Positions 1 to 19,452 of a stretch of DNA of 64,000 nt are shown here, in pieces (the first letter of the stretch is position 1; each line of letters starts with the position of its first letter). Both the position numbers and the translations under genes were made by a program. Below the pieces are notes generated by a model, which did not search any database, was not told the origin of the DNA, and saw nothing but the letters and a program-made list of their open reading frames with translations. This DNA is from Paragordius varius (Eukaryota > Nematomorpha), in contig OZ176053.1 of NCBI GenBank assembly GCA_964247055.1, positions 3,100,001-3,164,000 of the forward strand, given 5' to 3'.

Positions 1-1410
1 TAATATTTTTTTTATTTTTTAATAAATGGATCTTTTGTTATATATAACAAATTTAATAAAATAGCCTGCTAAAATGAGGGTTACTTACCGGGAAAAATCG
101 ATTTTCCCTAGTATGATTATCCTGAATACGACCGCTAATTTATAAAATTTGAATCAAATTTCAAATCGGAAGAAAATGTATAAATAAAAAAATAATTTTA
201 AAATATGGTAGTTTTAACAAAATTAATTAAATTTAAAATATTATAATATAAGGAGTATATTTATCCAGAGATAATATTTTTCGACCTCTTTAAAATTTTG
301 TCCTCATCATTAGTCCCATAATTAAAGGTTATTTTATTGCGACAATCATGATCGAGTTTTTAAATAAGCCTCTATGTTCGGCCCTACGCCTTGGAAATCA
401 CGTTTTTGTTGCAAATAATTTCCATCTACCATCAGGCGGAAATAAAGGGTATATCACATTTTGGTTGAAATGCATTTAAGTTCTTGAGTATCGCCGTAAG
501 AGAATAATTTTTTTAAAGCCCTATCACACACTCATCTCATATATTTATTAAAAATAAAATCGTGTCATAGAACAAATTTTACGGGAAACCTGTAAGACAT
601 TTTAAAAATAATTTTAAATATTTGCATTTAATAAAATGCCGATAATTTGGACACTTTTAGAATTAGACTTTGGGCTCAGCTCGACCCCCTATAAAATTAG
701 ATTAGCGTTTTATTAACAAAAATATTTTTTTAAGGCAAATTTTCAGTAAAAGTATGAGAGTACAGAGGTATATTTGCAAAGGCAAAGATTACGTTAATAA
801 ACTTTTTTTAAATATACTCCCACCCTAAAATGGTGATTTTGAAGCAAGTATCCGCCACACATCCGCATTCGAATTCAATCATGACCTCTTATATTACTTT
901 ATAGATGCCCCGATTATGGCGAAGCCAATTACTTTTAAAACAATACGCTAAAATTTGTAGACCCATATAAATCTATTTAATTAAGGTCATTTCCATTAGC
1001 TGAGCGCCGATCATGTTGGAGACACGTTTTCAAAATGTGTCCCAAACTTATTCAACATACGTCTCATTAAAAAAAGATATACCATCTTTAGCATAAAAAA
1101 TTTTGTCTGTTTAATAATTTAGGAAATTGTTTGGATAAGAAAAAGTTACTCCAAGTTGTGTGAAATTTTTTATTTTGGTTTTTTCGCTTTATTAATAATA
1201 TTATCCATCCAATTGATAAGTCATGATTAATAAGTTGTATTAAGGCTTGGCAGGTTCCAAGCAGAGCCAATTGATAGAACTTGTCATAAAAAGGGTTGAC
1301 ACGGGGGACAGTGGTGCCTATTTGTTAAAAAATAAATAATAGTGGTAAAAGATTAAAATAAAATTAATTTACAAAAATGTAAAACATTATATTTCGTTTA
1401 AATAGATTAA
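1..1410. other. Gene-free AT-rich stretch
   Basis: I see no coding exon, RNA gene or clear element boundary here. Stop codons are dense in all frames. A few less AT-rich patches (near 360-470 and 840-1060) look like decayed repeat sequence, but I cannot assign a family. Confidence 0.4.
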
Positions 1411-1419
1411 TATTTTTTT

Positions 1420-1860
1420 ATTGTTGTTGTTGATAAGCTTGTAGTCGGTTATCGACCATTACCGATTTTATAAGAATGCTCCACTCGGTTCTGTCGTAGG
1501 CTTTTAGAGATAATTTTTGCAGTGACAATTTGGAAAGTAATAAGATTTGGTCTATCCAGCGAATACGTCTTCGTTTCCTTCTTCTCTGGCCATTTACTTT
1601 TCCTAAAATGTCCACGAATAAAGTGTCGAAAATAACCGTATTTTTGTTTTATTATTTTACCCCTTATTTTATTTACGATGTCGATGTTCTTTATTTTGTC
1701 CTTCCATGTTATACTAAGTATTTTTCTCCTGCAAAACGTTTCAAAAGCGTTTATTCTTTTTTCGTCTTTACTTTTAATAGTGCAGCTTTCACATCCGTAT
1801 AACATGATGGGAAATATTAATGCGTTATTAGTCGGATTTTTATTTTTAGATTTATGTCAT
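1420..1860 (-). mobile_element. LINE (non-LTR retrotransposon) 3'-end fragment
   Basis: On the minus strand the translation carries the C-terminal part of a LINE reverse-transcriptase polyprotein. It begins with LYGCESCTIKSKDEKRINAF, followed by CRRKILSITWKDK, the region after the RT thumb that in this group reads roughly 'LYGCE.WTL...DEKRL.AFE..C.RKIL.I.W'. Downstream in another frame are QRRRKRRRIRWIDQI and a tail like the usual C-terminal end. The copy ends near 1420 in a short CAA microsatellite, as many RTE-like and CR1-like LINEs do. Only the 3' few hundred bases remain and the frames are interrupted, so it is an old, 5'-truncated copy. Clade assignment is uncertain. Confidence 0.65.
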
Positions 1861-2024
1861 GATTCCATATCTTGTAGTGTGAGGCTAGAGCGCGCATTTA
1901 GCGATAGCTATGCGTGTTCTTATTTACTTGAGCTTGAATTGGTGATAATGCTTCCAATGTATGTGTATTCGTGAATACATGAATTTATTTATATTTATGA
2001 AAAAGGAAAAAAAATAAAAAAAAA

Positions 2025-2140
2025 ATTACGACACCCGGGATTCCCAGGCGGTCACCCATCCAAGTACTAACCGGGCTCAACGTTGCTTAACTTCGGTGTT
2101 CGGAAGGGAACCGGTGCTTTCAACGTGATATGGTCGTAAC
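2025..2140 (-). rRNA. 5S ribosomal RNA
   Basis: The reverse complement begins GTTACGACCATATCACGTTG and ends with the CCCGGGTGTCGTAAT helix strand. It contains the internal control region typical of eukaryotic 5S genes, with an A-box-like AAGTTAAGCAACGTTGAGCC and, further on, TACTTGGATGGGTGACCGCC. Length is about 116 nt, normal for 5S. A run of T on the transcribed strand follows the 3' end at once, which fits a RNA polymerase III terminator. No break is visible, so it looks functional. It is a single copy, not part of a visible tandem array, and its 5' end lies only 89 bp from the start codon of the divergent katanin gene. Confidence 0.95.
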
Positions 2141-2229
2141 ATACATTGAAAATTAATTATAAAATATAAATTTGTAAAGTGGATAAAAAATGGAGTAACA
2201 TATCGATACTCTTTCATGCATTTTTTATT

Positions 2230-10439
<8,210 letters not shown>

Positions 10440-10785
10440 AGCATTTAAATAATGTTATTAGGCATTTATATGGCATTTATTACTTAATTTTTTCAAAAAA
10501 ATATCTCTTCTATTTTCGCGTCAAAATTAAAAAATTTTTAAATTACAAATGATTATTTTAATTTTATGTAAAAAGATTTATTATGCGAAAAATGTTTTTA
10601 CCTTTTACTTTTATTGTAGCTGTTTAAGTATGATCCTATAATTATATTTGAAATTTTGCACCTACCAACATTGGATAAATGTTTTGTTTCAACAAATATA
10701 TGTAGTTTACATGAAAAAAATATGAAATTTACACAGAACATATTTTTTTATTTACAATTCCATAAAAACCTTTTGCCATCTGTTT

Positions 10786-11045
10786 CTTTTGAAATCAATC
10801 TGTCATCAGATTAAATGTCTTTGGGAATTCTGGGCATTTTTGTTTGACCCCTCTGGTAAAACATTTTTCCACAATGACCTTCAGTGACGATTTGGAATCT
10901 TCCATTTAATAACAAGTTAATTATAAAAATTTTCCAATTTTTTCATCGAGTTTTAGGTTTTTTATTATATAACCTCTGTTTGCGTGTTCAATGGCTTTCT
11001 TGATATCGACGTAACATAACCACATTGTTGTTTTTAGCATGATGC
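10786..11045 (-). mobile_element. LINE reverse-transcriptase fragment (partial copy)
   Basis: This stretch repeats, in the same orientation, the segment at about 11965-12230, which encodes the middle of the RT domain. Shared blocks are recognisable but clearly diverged. It is a third, partial copy of the LINE family that dominates 11.3-13.8 kb. Next to it, 11046-11340 is more decayed sequence that I cannot place. Confidence 0.6.
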
Positions 11046-11341
11046 TTTTTCCAATGTCCCTAAGGTCTCGATTGTAAGCGTTATCCACATATTATCATTA
11101 TCGGTTCTTGTTTTTTTAATTTTTTTACGCTTTTTTTGTTCTTTCCTTTCCTCGTGGTTTAATAAATACATAGCAATTATTTGCAATTTGCATTCTTCGG
11201 CCGTTTTCTTCCAGTTGTTTTGTTTAACTAATTGAAATTTGTTTTCATTCAAATCGAATCTTGAAAGAAATGTTTGGATGCGACCTAACCAAGTTGTTTT
11301 GTTGTAATTTTTGGTGTTATTATCTTTCCATGATACCCCAC

Positions 11342-12500
11342 TTATGGGCCTATGTTAGATCTTTTTATTTGATGTGTCATAACATTTAATCCTGCTAGGG
11401 GGATAGCGTATTCTAAGGAAATGAATTTTGTTTCAGCGTAAAGTACTGCATTGGATATTAATGAGAGGTTTTGGTAGGAATATCCCATTATTTTCCTTAA
11501 GGCTCTGTTGATGAATATTTGTTCTGTGTAAGGTTTCCTTTTTATTGGCCATACTGAGGAGCCATATGTAATTTTTGTTATTAAACATGCCTTAAAAAGT
11601 CGTATTTTCAGTTGTTTGCTAAGAATTTTTGAACAGAGTTGGCGCATTTCACCAAATATTTCCTGGATATTGTTTAATCTTTTCATTGCGTTTAAATCTA
11701 TGCATCCTTTATTAGAGAATCAGACTCCTAAGTATTTGTATTTGTTTACTATTTCAAGTTCTCCTATTGAGGAAATTGTTTAATTGATAATTCGGAAGTT
11801 GTCATAACTTTGGTTTTGTCCATATTTAATATCAGACCTGCTTCTTTAAATTTTGTTGCTAATAATTCGATGCAAGATCTAAGGGATTCGATTGATTCGC
11901 TAACTATACATATCTCATCAGCATATGCCATTATTCTGTAGGAGCTTAACTCACATTCCATTTCTTTTAAATTTTATCTGTAATCAGATAATATTTTTGG
12001 GGATATTGGGCATCCTTGTTTAACTCCTCTGGTAAATGAATCTTTTTTTCCAAAACGGCCTTTATTGACAACTTGGAATCTTCCATTTATCAACAGGTTA
12101 ATTATAAAGTTTTTCCAATTTTGATCGAGTTTTAGATTGTTTATTATTTTTATTATATACTCTTGCGTGATCAAACGCTTTCTTGATGTCGACGAAACAT
12201 ATCCAGATTGTTGTTTTTAGCATAATGCTTTTTTCTATGTATATATTTAAAGCAGTGAATAGTTCCGTTGTTCCGCACCCTTTTCTGAATCCACTGATTG
12301 AGGGGTGAAGCTCATGTTCTAGATTCTCAAGTTGTCGCAGGGCTGTTGTTGCCAGGATTTTATAGATAGTGTTGGATAAGGTTATACCTCGATAATCTTC
12401 GGGTTTACATGCGTTAGCTTGGCAAAGTTTGTGTGTTTTATTATCCTTGCTAATTAGCAATACCAAATGCTCCGACCTCTCCAACATTATTGTCAATGAT
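11342..12500 (-). mobile_element. LINE reverse transcriptase, degenerate copy A
   Basis: Minus-strand frames give successive blocks of a non-LTR reverse transcriptase. From 12496 downward: YRGITLSNTIYKILATTALR, then SGFRKGCGTTELFTAL and FVDIKKAFDHA (fingers and first palm motif); then RGVKQGCPISPKI (12040-11990); then RIMAYADEICIVSES (11930-11890), where the catalytic YADD box reads YADE; then a thumb region down to 11342. The blocks fall in several frames, so the copy is dead. It lacks a visible endonuclease domain. The style resembles RTE-like and CR1-like LINEs, but the clade is not firm. Confidence 0.75.
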
Positions 12501-12559
12501 CTATCCGATTACTATATGGACTCATATAAAACATATGAAAAATGAAACAACCGCCTTTG

Positions 12560-13760
12560 CTTTCTCATTGAGCCTAGACTTAAACCATTTCAAAACATAT
12601 TAAAAAAAAGTTATAAAGCACCAGGACCAGATAATTTAATGACCATCAGTGGGAAAATATAAAGAAATTGGTTCACTTAACGCCATATCATTAATAAACC
12701 AAAACAAGGGGAGTTTCACGAGGAATGGCTAAAATTTTACCTAAAAACATTGCCTAGGAAAGCTAACGCATATAAACCCGAAGACTATCGAGTTATAACA
12801 CTATCTAACACCATTTATAAAATCCTGGCAACAGCACCCCTGCGACAAATTGAAAATTAAAACACGAGCTTCACCCCGCGATGTGTGGTTTCAGAAAAGG
12901 GTGCGGCACAATGGAACCGTTTACTGTTTTGCACATATACATTGAAAGCATCATGCTAAAAATAACCATTTTGATATGTTAAGTCGATATCAAGAAAGCG
13001 TTTGATCACGCAAAAATAAATTATATAATAAAAATAACAAACAACCTAAATCTAAATGAAAATTGGAAAATTTTTATAATTAACTTGTTGATGAATGGAA
13101 GATTCCAAGTTGTCAATAAAGGCCGTTTTGGAAAAAAAGATTCATTTACCAGAGGAGTCAAACAAGTATGCCTAATATCCCCAAAAATATTATCTGATTA
13201 CAGATAAAATTTAAAAGAAATGGAATGTGAGTTAAGCTCCTACAGAATAATGGCATATGCCGACTACATAATATGTATAGTCAGCGTATCAATCGAACTC
13301 TTGGATCTTGCATCGAATTATTAGCAACGAAATTTCAATATGCAGACCTGATCCTAAGGTTAAATATTAAAAAATTTCTACTCATAGAAGGGGAACTTGG
13401 AATCGTAGATAAATGCTAATAACTAGGAATCTGGTTTTTCAAAGATGTATAGATTTAAGCGCAAGGAATAGATTTAACAATACCCAGGAAATATTTGGTG
13501 AATATGCGTCAACCCTGGACAAAAATACTTAGCAAACAGAAAATACTTTAAGGCATGTATAATAACAAAAAATACATATGATTTTTCAGTATGGCTAATA
13601 AAAAGGTAAACCTTACATAGAACTTGAATATATATCAATATAGCCTTAAAGAAAATTATGGGATACTCATAGCAACACCATAGAGACCATAGAATATTCA
13701 GCACTTCACGCTGAAATAAATGCATTTTCTACACCAGAAGTGTCTAACGGCTGGTTCCGG
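12560..13760 (+). mobile_element. LINE reverse transcriptase, degenerate copy B (inverted)
   Basis: The plus strand from about 12600 repeats copy A in inverted orientation. It carries KAPGPDN-type sequence near 12618, the IYKILATAP block near 12810, FRKGCGT near 12890, DIKKAFDHAK near 12990, the INLLMNGRFQVVNKGRFGKK block near 13080 and an AYAD-like box near 13255. It is more decayed than copy A. Copies A and B meet head to head around 12500-12560 and form a large imperfect palindrome. Confidence 0.7.
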
Positions 13761-13869
13761 ACCCACTTGTGGTTCTTAAAAAGTAAAAAATTTAAATTGA
13801 TTTGCATAATATTTTTTATATTTTTATTATTTTTCATTACATTCATTTAACCATTTATTACGTATACAG

Positions 13870-14165
13870 TCTGAAAATCTTTAGAAAACTCGCAATTGGT
13901 AATTATTTAGTGAAAGAGCCATATCTCTGAAAACCACAGTCACTTTTTCTAAATAACAATACCCATATTATTAGTGTTATAAATTAGATATTCGAAAATA
14001 TTCGCAATTGCTAAATGTTTTTTTAATTATTTAGTGAAAGAGTCCTATTATAACTACAGTCTCGTTTTTAATATAGCAATACCCATATTATTGGAGTTAT
14101 AAATTACGTATTCTAAAATATTTACAATTGGTAAACTTTTTTGATAATTATTTAGTTTTCTTATC
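13870..14165 (+). repeat. Short tandem array, period about 120 bp
   Basis: About two and a half diverged units. The block ACCCATATTATT recurs at 13961 and 14081 and the block TTATTTAGTGAAAGAG recurs about 120 bp apart. No coding content. Confidence 0.65.
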
Positions 14166-14399
14166 TTGGGAAGTAGTCTTTTTTAAGATAATATTTTTGC
14201 TGAACTTCATTTCATTGATACATTAGTGCAGTAGAAATTTACCAAAAATTCTAATAAATGTGCCCTATTTGTAAACCGATGATGAGTGCTTCACGAATAT
14301 AATATAAAAGGACGCGCTAATACCGTGCATCAGGATTTTATTAATATGACTACAAAAATGAAAACACTGAAAATAGAATCACTAATGAACTGTGAAATA

Positions 14400-14650
14400 T
14401 TCATCAACCTTATCCTATAGTGATGGCAAGTTACACTGTTACAAATTTTATCGCCAAAACAAGGAAACCATATTCAGATGGTTAATTTGTAAAATAATGC
14501 ATGCAGGAAATCATAAAATGCGTTTTACCCAATAAAATTGAAGAAATAAATAGTAGAAGTTTTTCGCGAAATACTATATGTCGACGAATTAAAGAACCAC
14601 ATGGGTCATTGTAAAAGGAATATGTTCAAATCTATCTGAAACAAGCAGTG
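14400..14650 (+). mobile_element. hAT-type transposase fossil
   Basis: A plus-strand frame reads ASYTVTNFIAKTRKPYSDG, followed by about 30 residues ending RSFSRNTICRRIKE. This resembles the hAT transposase block found in ZBED5-like and GTF2IRD2-like proteins, roughly 'ASY.V...IAK..KPHTIGE...SRNTV.RRI'. Stop codons interrupt the frame and the rest of the element is not recognisable. Neither end was found. Confidence 0.55.
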
Positions 14651-14659
14651 CATCGTTAA

Positions 14660-15955
14660 TACTGATCTTTATTAAGACGTCGGATTTTATTTTAATACAA
14701 TTATGAAAGATTTCTCGGTAGCCTATAATATTTCTAATATACTCTTTAATATATCGAAACATTGCATGCTAATTACAGTTCAGCAGGAAGCTGCGTAAGT
14801 TTAAGTTATCTTCTGTGCAAAAAATTATCAATTTCTTGAAAAAAAATCATTGTGATATATTCTATATTTGTGCTTTCATTAATGTAGATATATTTAAAAA
14901 ATTAAGTTTCATTTGTCCATGATTCATCAAATTTTTTCTTTTTATACATATTAGAATTTAACATCAATAGCATTATTAAAATATTTCTACCAGTTATTAT
15001 GTTATTTATATGAAAATTAACAGGTCTATACATATATATATATATATATGCTTAAATAAATTTATTTGATGCTTATGTCTTGATATATATTCAAATGTGG
15101 CTCTTCATTTGTGTTGGATACTTCTTGTACAAAACATTAACATAATTGTTTACCTTTCGAATATATTTCATTCTTATAGTTTATTTAAATTAACGAAAAA
15201 ATAAAAATATATTATAATCATTATAATAATATCAATAATAAACACTTTTCTTAATAAAAATCGCTATAACCATTTATTAATGTATATATTTTATTAAATT
15301 AAGCTTTTGTAATCAACGCCCTGTAAAGACTTTTGCTGTGAAAGGGATAGGGGAGTCTTTTGCAGACTGAAACTGTCAAGTTATATTGAAGTTGTTTCAA
15401 CCCTGTGTTTTTTAGCCATTTATATAATAATTGGCAATATATGAAAACAATTATTAGCTCTTTAAATTTAGCACTTTCATCGGCAAATAAAGAATTAATT
15501 TTAAAGGTGACTATTTCTAAAAATAATTTGGTCAAACATCAAAAATATGTAAAATTAAATTTAAAATTACCATAATCGCTATTTTCTCTTTCCTAATAGA
15601 GGTATCGTATAAAAAATTTCCATCTCCTTTACATGTTTGATAAATTGTAATTGAATATCCTTGGGAGGCGGCATTGAATGGTTTGATATTTGAACTTAGG
15701 ACAAAATTTGGATTAAAAACAATGGATGTTTAGAAAGATAGTATTTGTTACTAGTGTAAATCTCGGGCTGCTACGGTACCCTAGGAAGTCCTTTTGACTT
15801 CTTGAAGGGGAGGCGCTATTTGAAAAAGGGGATCAACAAAATTGTGATCCATATATGTGAATTATTTCGTAACATTATTTAATAGTTATGAACTTATAGG
15901 TTTTTAAAAACGGTGCTTCATACAATTTTCAAACCTGTGCATTCATACTAATATA
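14660..15955. other. Gene-free AT-rich stretch
   Basis: I found no exon or RNA gene. There is a short TA run near 15032. A minus-strand open frame at 15299-15535 has no recognisable domain and I leave it out. The sequence from about 15600 to 15950 may be the left part of the repeat that follows. Confidence 0.4.
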
Positions 15956-15959
15956 TTGT

Positions 15960-17880
15960 TTACTGGTGTCAAGGCCCCAAATTGACGGCTAACGGAAAGA
16001 CCCGCTATAGTATAATTTTTTGCTTTTTCTGGGTATTATTTAAAGCCTTTATTAAATCGTATGGCTTTTTATTGAAAATTAGCTCCAAGACCACGCCATT
16101 TTTCTATCGCGTTTCAGTTTTAAACCGATAGATCCCTCATAGGCCTATATGGAAAAAGCGCTGAGTTAAATTCTTTGCCTTTATAGGGCAAATATTTGGA
16201 ATCATCTCTGATACCTTCGTCTCGTGGGTTATTCGAAAAAATACCTCAACACTAAATAATCGTTATATGATGGCTTAGGAAAAGCCCCAAATTAACGGCT
16301 AATTAAAAATCGCCTGACCTTAATTTTTACCTAGTTACGGACAAAATTTCAAGCTTTTAATGAGCTCTTGTGGCTTCATAAATATTCTGTAAATTAGCCT
16401 TAAAACAACGCAATTTCTATGTAGTGGTGCAGTTTTTGGCGGGTGGCTCCTTTCCCAGGGGCAGGTATAAAAAAAGCGTTAGGCAAAATTTTGGCCTTTA
16501 TATGGGGAATATCTGGAATTATCATGGATTCCATATGTTTCTATAAGTTTTAGAAAATATTGCTTCAAAACTAAAATATGTTGTATGACGGCGCATTTTC
16601 AGGGCGAACTTTACTAAGCAGCTCATTGAAATAACCCCCTATACTAAAATATTTGTTTTTTAAGGGGTAATAAATATTTTAGGCCCTTATTATAGTCTCA
16701 TAGGTTTTCTGAAATTTGGCTACAAAGACACACTGCATCGATATGGTGACGCGTTTTACACGGGTAGCCCCCCAACCAGGGATGAATCATAAAAACGCTC
16801 GATTAAAATTTTTTCCCCTGGAATCATGATTGATTCCATATGCTCTCTTGGGTTTTCGAAATTTTGCCTCAAAACCAAAAAGTCTTTATATGGTGCCGCA
16901 TTTTTCAGGGCAAGAATAATTATGGGGTAATTTAACCGCTCGACTTGAATTTTTGCATTTTTACGGGTAATATTTCAGGTCCTTAAACTTATATGGTCTG
17001 ATAAATTTTTTGAAAATTAACTCCCTAACAACGCAATTTCGATATGGTGGCGCAGTTTTAGACGGGTAGCTCCCTATCCAGACGCTGATACAAAAAACAG
17101 CTTGTTAAAAATTTTTGTTTTTTTACGGAGAGTACTTGGAATCATGATTGATTTCATATGCTCTCATTGGTTTTTGGAAAAAATGGCCTCAAAACTAAAA
17201 AATTCTATGGTGGCGCATAGGGCGTTAAGGGCCTAATTAACGGGTAATTTTAAAATGCCGTACGACCCAAATTTTTGCCTTGTTACGGGTAATATTTTAA
17301 GCAGCTATTGAACTCATATGGCTTGATATGTTTTCCGAAATTTAGCCTCAAAGGCACACTATTTCGATATGACGGATCAGTTTTTAGCGGTTCTCCCAAT
17401 TCTCATTACCCAATATAAAAAAACTCAAGACTAAACTTTTGCCTTTTAGCAGGGAATACCTGGAATCCTCATTAAATTTTTACGGTCCAATACCTTGGGC
17501 GAAAAACACATTCCAAAAATTCTTTTTGTGGGCTTACTTTTTTTTGAAAAAAATGGCATTTTGCGGTGGAAGCGGTTAAAAAGAGGGCATAAATTAAAAA
17601 GGCGAGCCGACTATGTTCGGGCAATCGAAAATAAGTAAAAAAAATCATGTTAAATCGATTGGTCCAACACGTTGACAGGATTTTTGTAGACTTTTGTTTT
17701 CAAAAAAAACCATTTTTGCACGGGGTGGGTCCGAAATGGGGGCCTAAATCAAAAAAGGGCGAAGCTATTGACGGGGCATTCATTAATGATTATATTTTTC
17801 GACATTAGGATTTGAATGGGTCTACCGGTTTTCCGGAAATAGATCACAAAGCCAGCATTTTCCATTTTTATAAATATATA
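15960..17880 (+). repeat. Tandem array of about 315-bp units, with a unique right block
   Basis: Four to five diverged units, each opening with a block like CCCCAAATTAACGGCTAA (15967, 16284) or its decayed versions (about 16603, 16912, 17228), so the period is about 310-320 bp. Each unit also has a GGCTTCATAAATTTT-like block and a GTGGCGCAGTTTT-like block. From about 17330 the array passes into a right block ending near 17880 with AAGCCAGCATTTTCCATTTT. The same unit and right block recur at about 51080-51965 inside a hAT element. No coding sequence found. Confidence 0.75.
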
Positions 17881-18289
17881 GATTCCGGAAATTTTTTATT
17901 TGATTTGCGACAGAAGTTTTATTATTATGTTTTTTCTTTATAAACGGCCTAATGTGCGATATGATTTTTATTTTTGACTAAATAGCAGAAAAACTTATAT
18001 CTTTTATTAATATTTAACCCAATTTTTTTAATATTCGATATACCATCGCTATCAGCTATTGAAAAATACACAGTGCCTACACAAAAAACTATCTTGATAA
18101 AATAATTCTTTTAAAAAAACAGAGCCTCAATTCCTCCCCCCTCTCTAAAATAAAAGAGTTCTCTTAAATAAAACACAAAAATTCCGTTTTTGGATAGAAA
18201 AATTTAATATATGCTATATTATGACAAAAAATATTTTTTAAAAAATGCGTATTCGAAATTTAAACTTTGACAAAATTATCTTGTAGCAT

Positions 18290-18640
18290 ACTTCATGGTA
18301 TTATGAAAATGTAAACGGTGTAAAAACACTTAAGTTATTAAAAAACACTTTTGCTATATAATTCTAGGGTTCAGCATCATCGGGATATAAGGTTTTTATA
18401 TAATTCTTAAAGCGTTTTTATACTGTTTCCATCATGCTTTACGAAGTACGTTTCAACAAAAATTAAATTTTCGAACAAAATATGCATTTTTTCAAATATA
18501 TTTTATAAAATGCCATGATCTAGCATATATTTTTCTATCGCAAAATCTCGTTTTATATTTATATAGAGTCCATTTTAGAGGCGCATAAAAGTTTTCATGG
18601 AAGCCCACATATAACAATTAAAAAATATTATTTTTCTTTT
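18290..18640 (+). repeat. Dispersed repeat X, copy 1
   Basis: Shares ordered blocks (TTTTTATACTGTTTCCATCA, then a block around AAAATCTCG, then a CCATTTTAGAGG block) with copies near 25650-25910, 29850-30060 and 36236-36890. No open frame is conserved between copies, so it looks like a non-coding, non-autonomous element. Confidence 0.55.
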
Positions 18641-19452
18641 TGAATATCAATATTTTAATGATATTAGTTAGAATCATTTAGCTTTAGCAAAAAAATTTAT
18701 TTAGCATGATTTGCGCTAATTTTGCGACTTTACGATATCTGGCCATTATAACAAAAGTGAAAAGAATATTTCTTCTATCACTCGTAAGCCCCGAAATCAC
18801 CAGGAGTATCCTTATACGTTTATCTATCAGAATATATACGTTTCATCAGGATAATACCCTCCAATTATGTGCACAGTGTATATAATAATGTATACTTGCT
18901 CGCCGTGTTATCGCTTAATTATTCGTTTACATTATATGGTCCCAACAATTTCACCAAATGACAAAAATTGATTAATTTTAAATAAATATAAAAAAAATTC
19001 TATGTTACTTTTTATAATTTTCAGAAATTCATAAACAAAATTATCTTTTTTTCCATTTTCAATTATTTTCAGTTATAAGCTGCGTTCGCATCATTTACTA
19101 TATTAAGTCACATGAATGCTTATTATTCCATACAAAATAAAAACAAATGATTTACATTTAACTTAAGAATTAAACCATTAGATTGAATGTAGGATTTTGG
19201 GCTTGTTTATTTGCTAATTAGCCAATTTAAAAATCTTCATAAATGAGAGCAAACTTTATTACGCTTAATATATATTAATATGGATCGTGAAGTTTAGTGT
19301 TAACTGCCAAAAATTCACCAATAAGAGAAAGAGTATATCCAAAAAATATTATATAAATTAATAATTAATCTATTTTGTTAATTAATAATCCATAAATTAA
19401 TTTTAACATATAATTATTATTATAATATTTTTCCTTTTTCATCCCTTTTTTC
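18640..19452. other. Upstream region of the GPCR gene
   Basis: Gene-free and AT-rich. It presumably holds the promoter and 5' UTR of the GPCR at 19453, but I see no convincing TATA or initiator arrangement against the high AT background. Confidence 0.35.
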
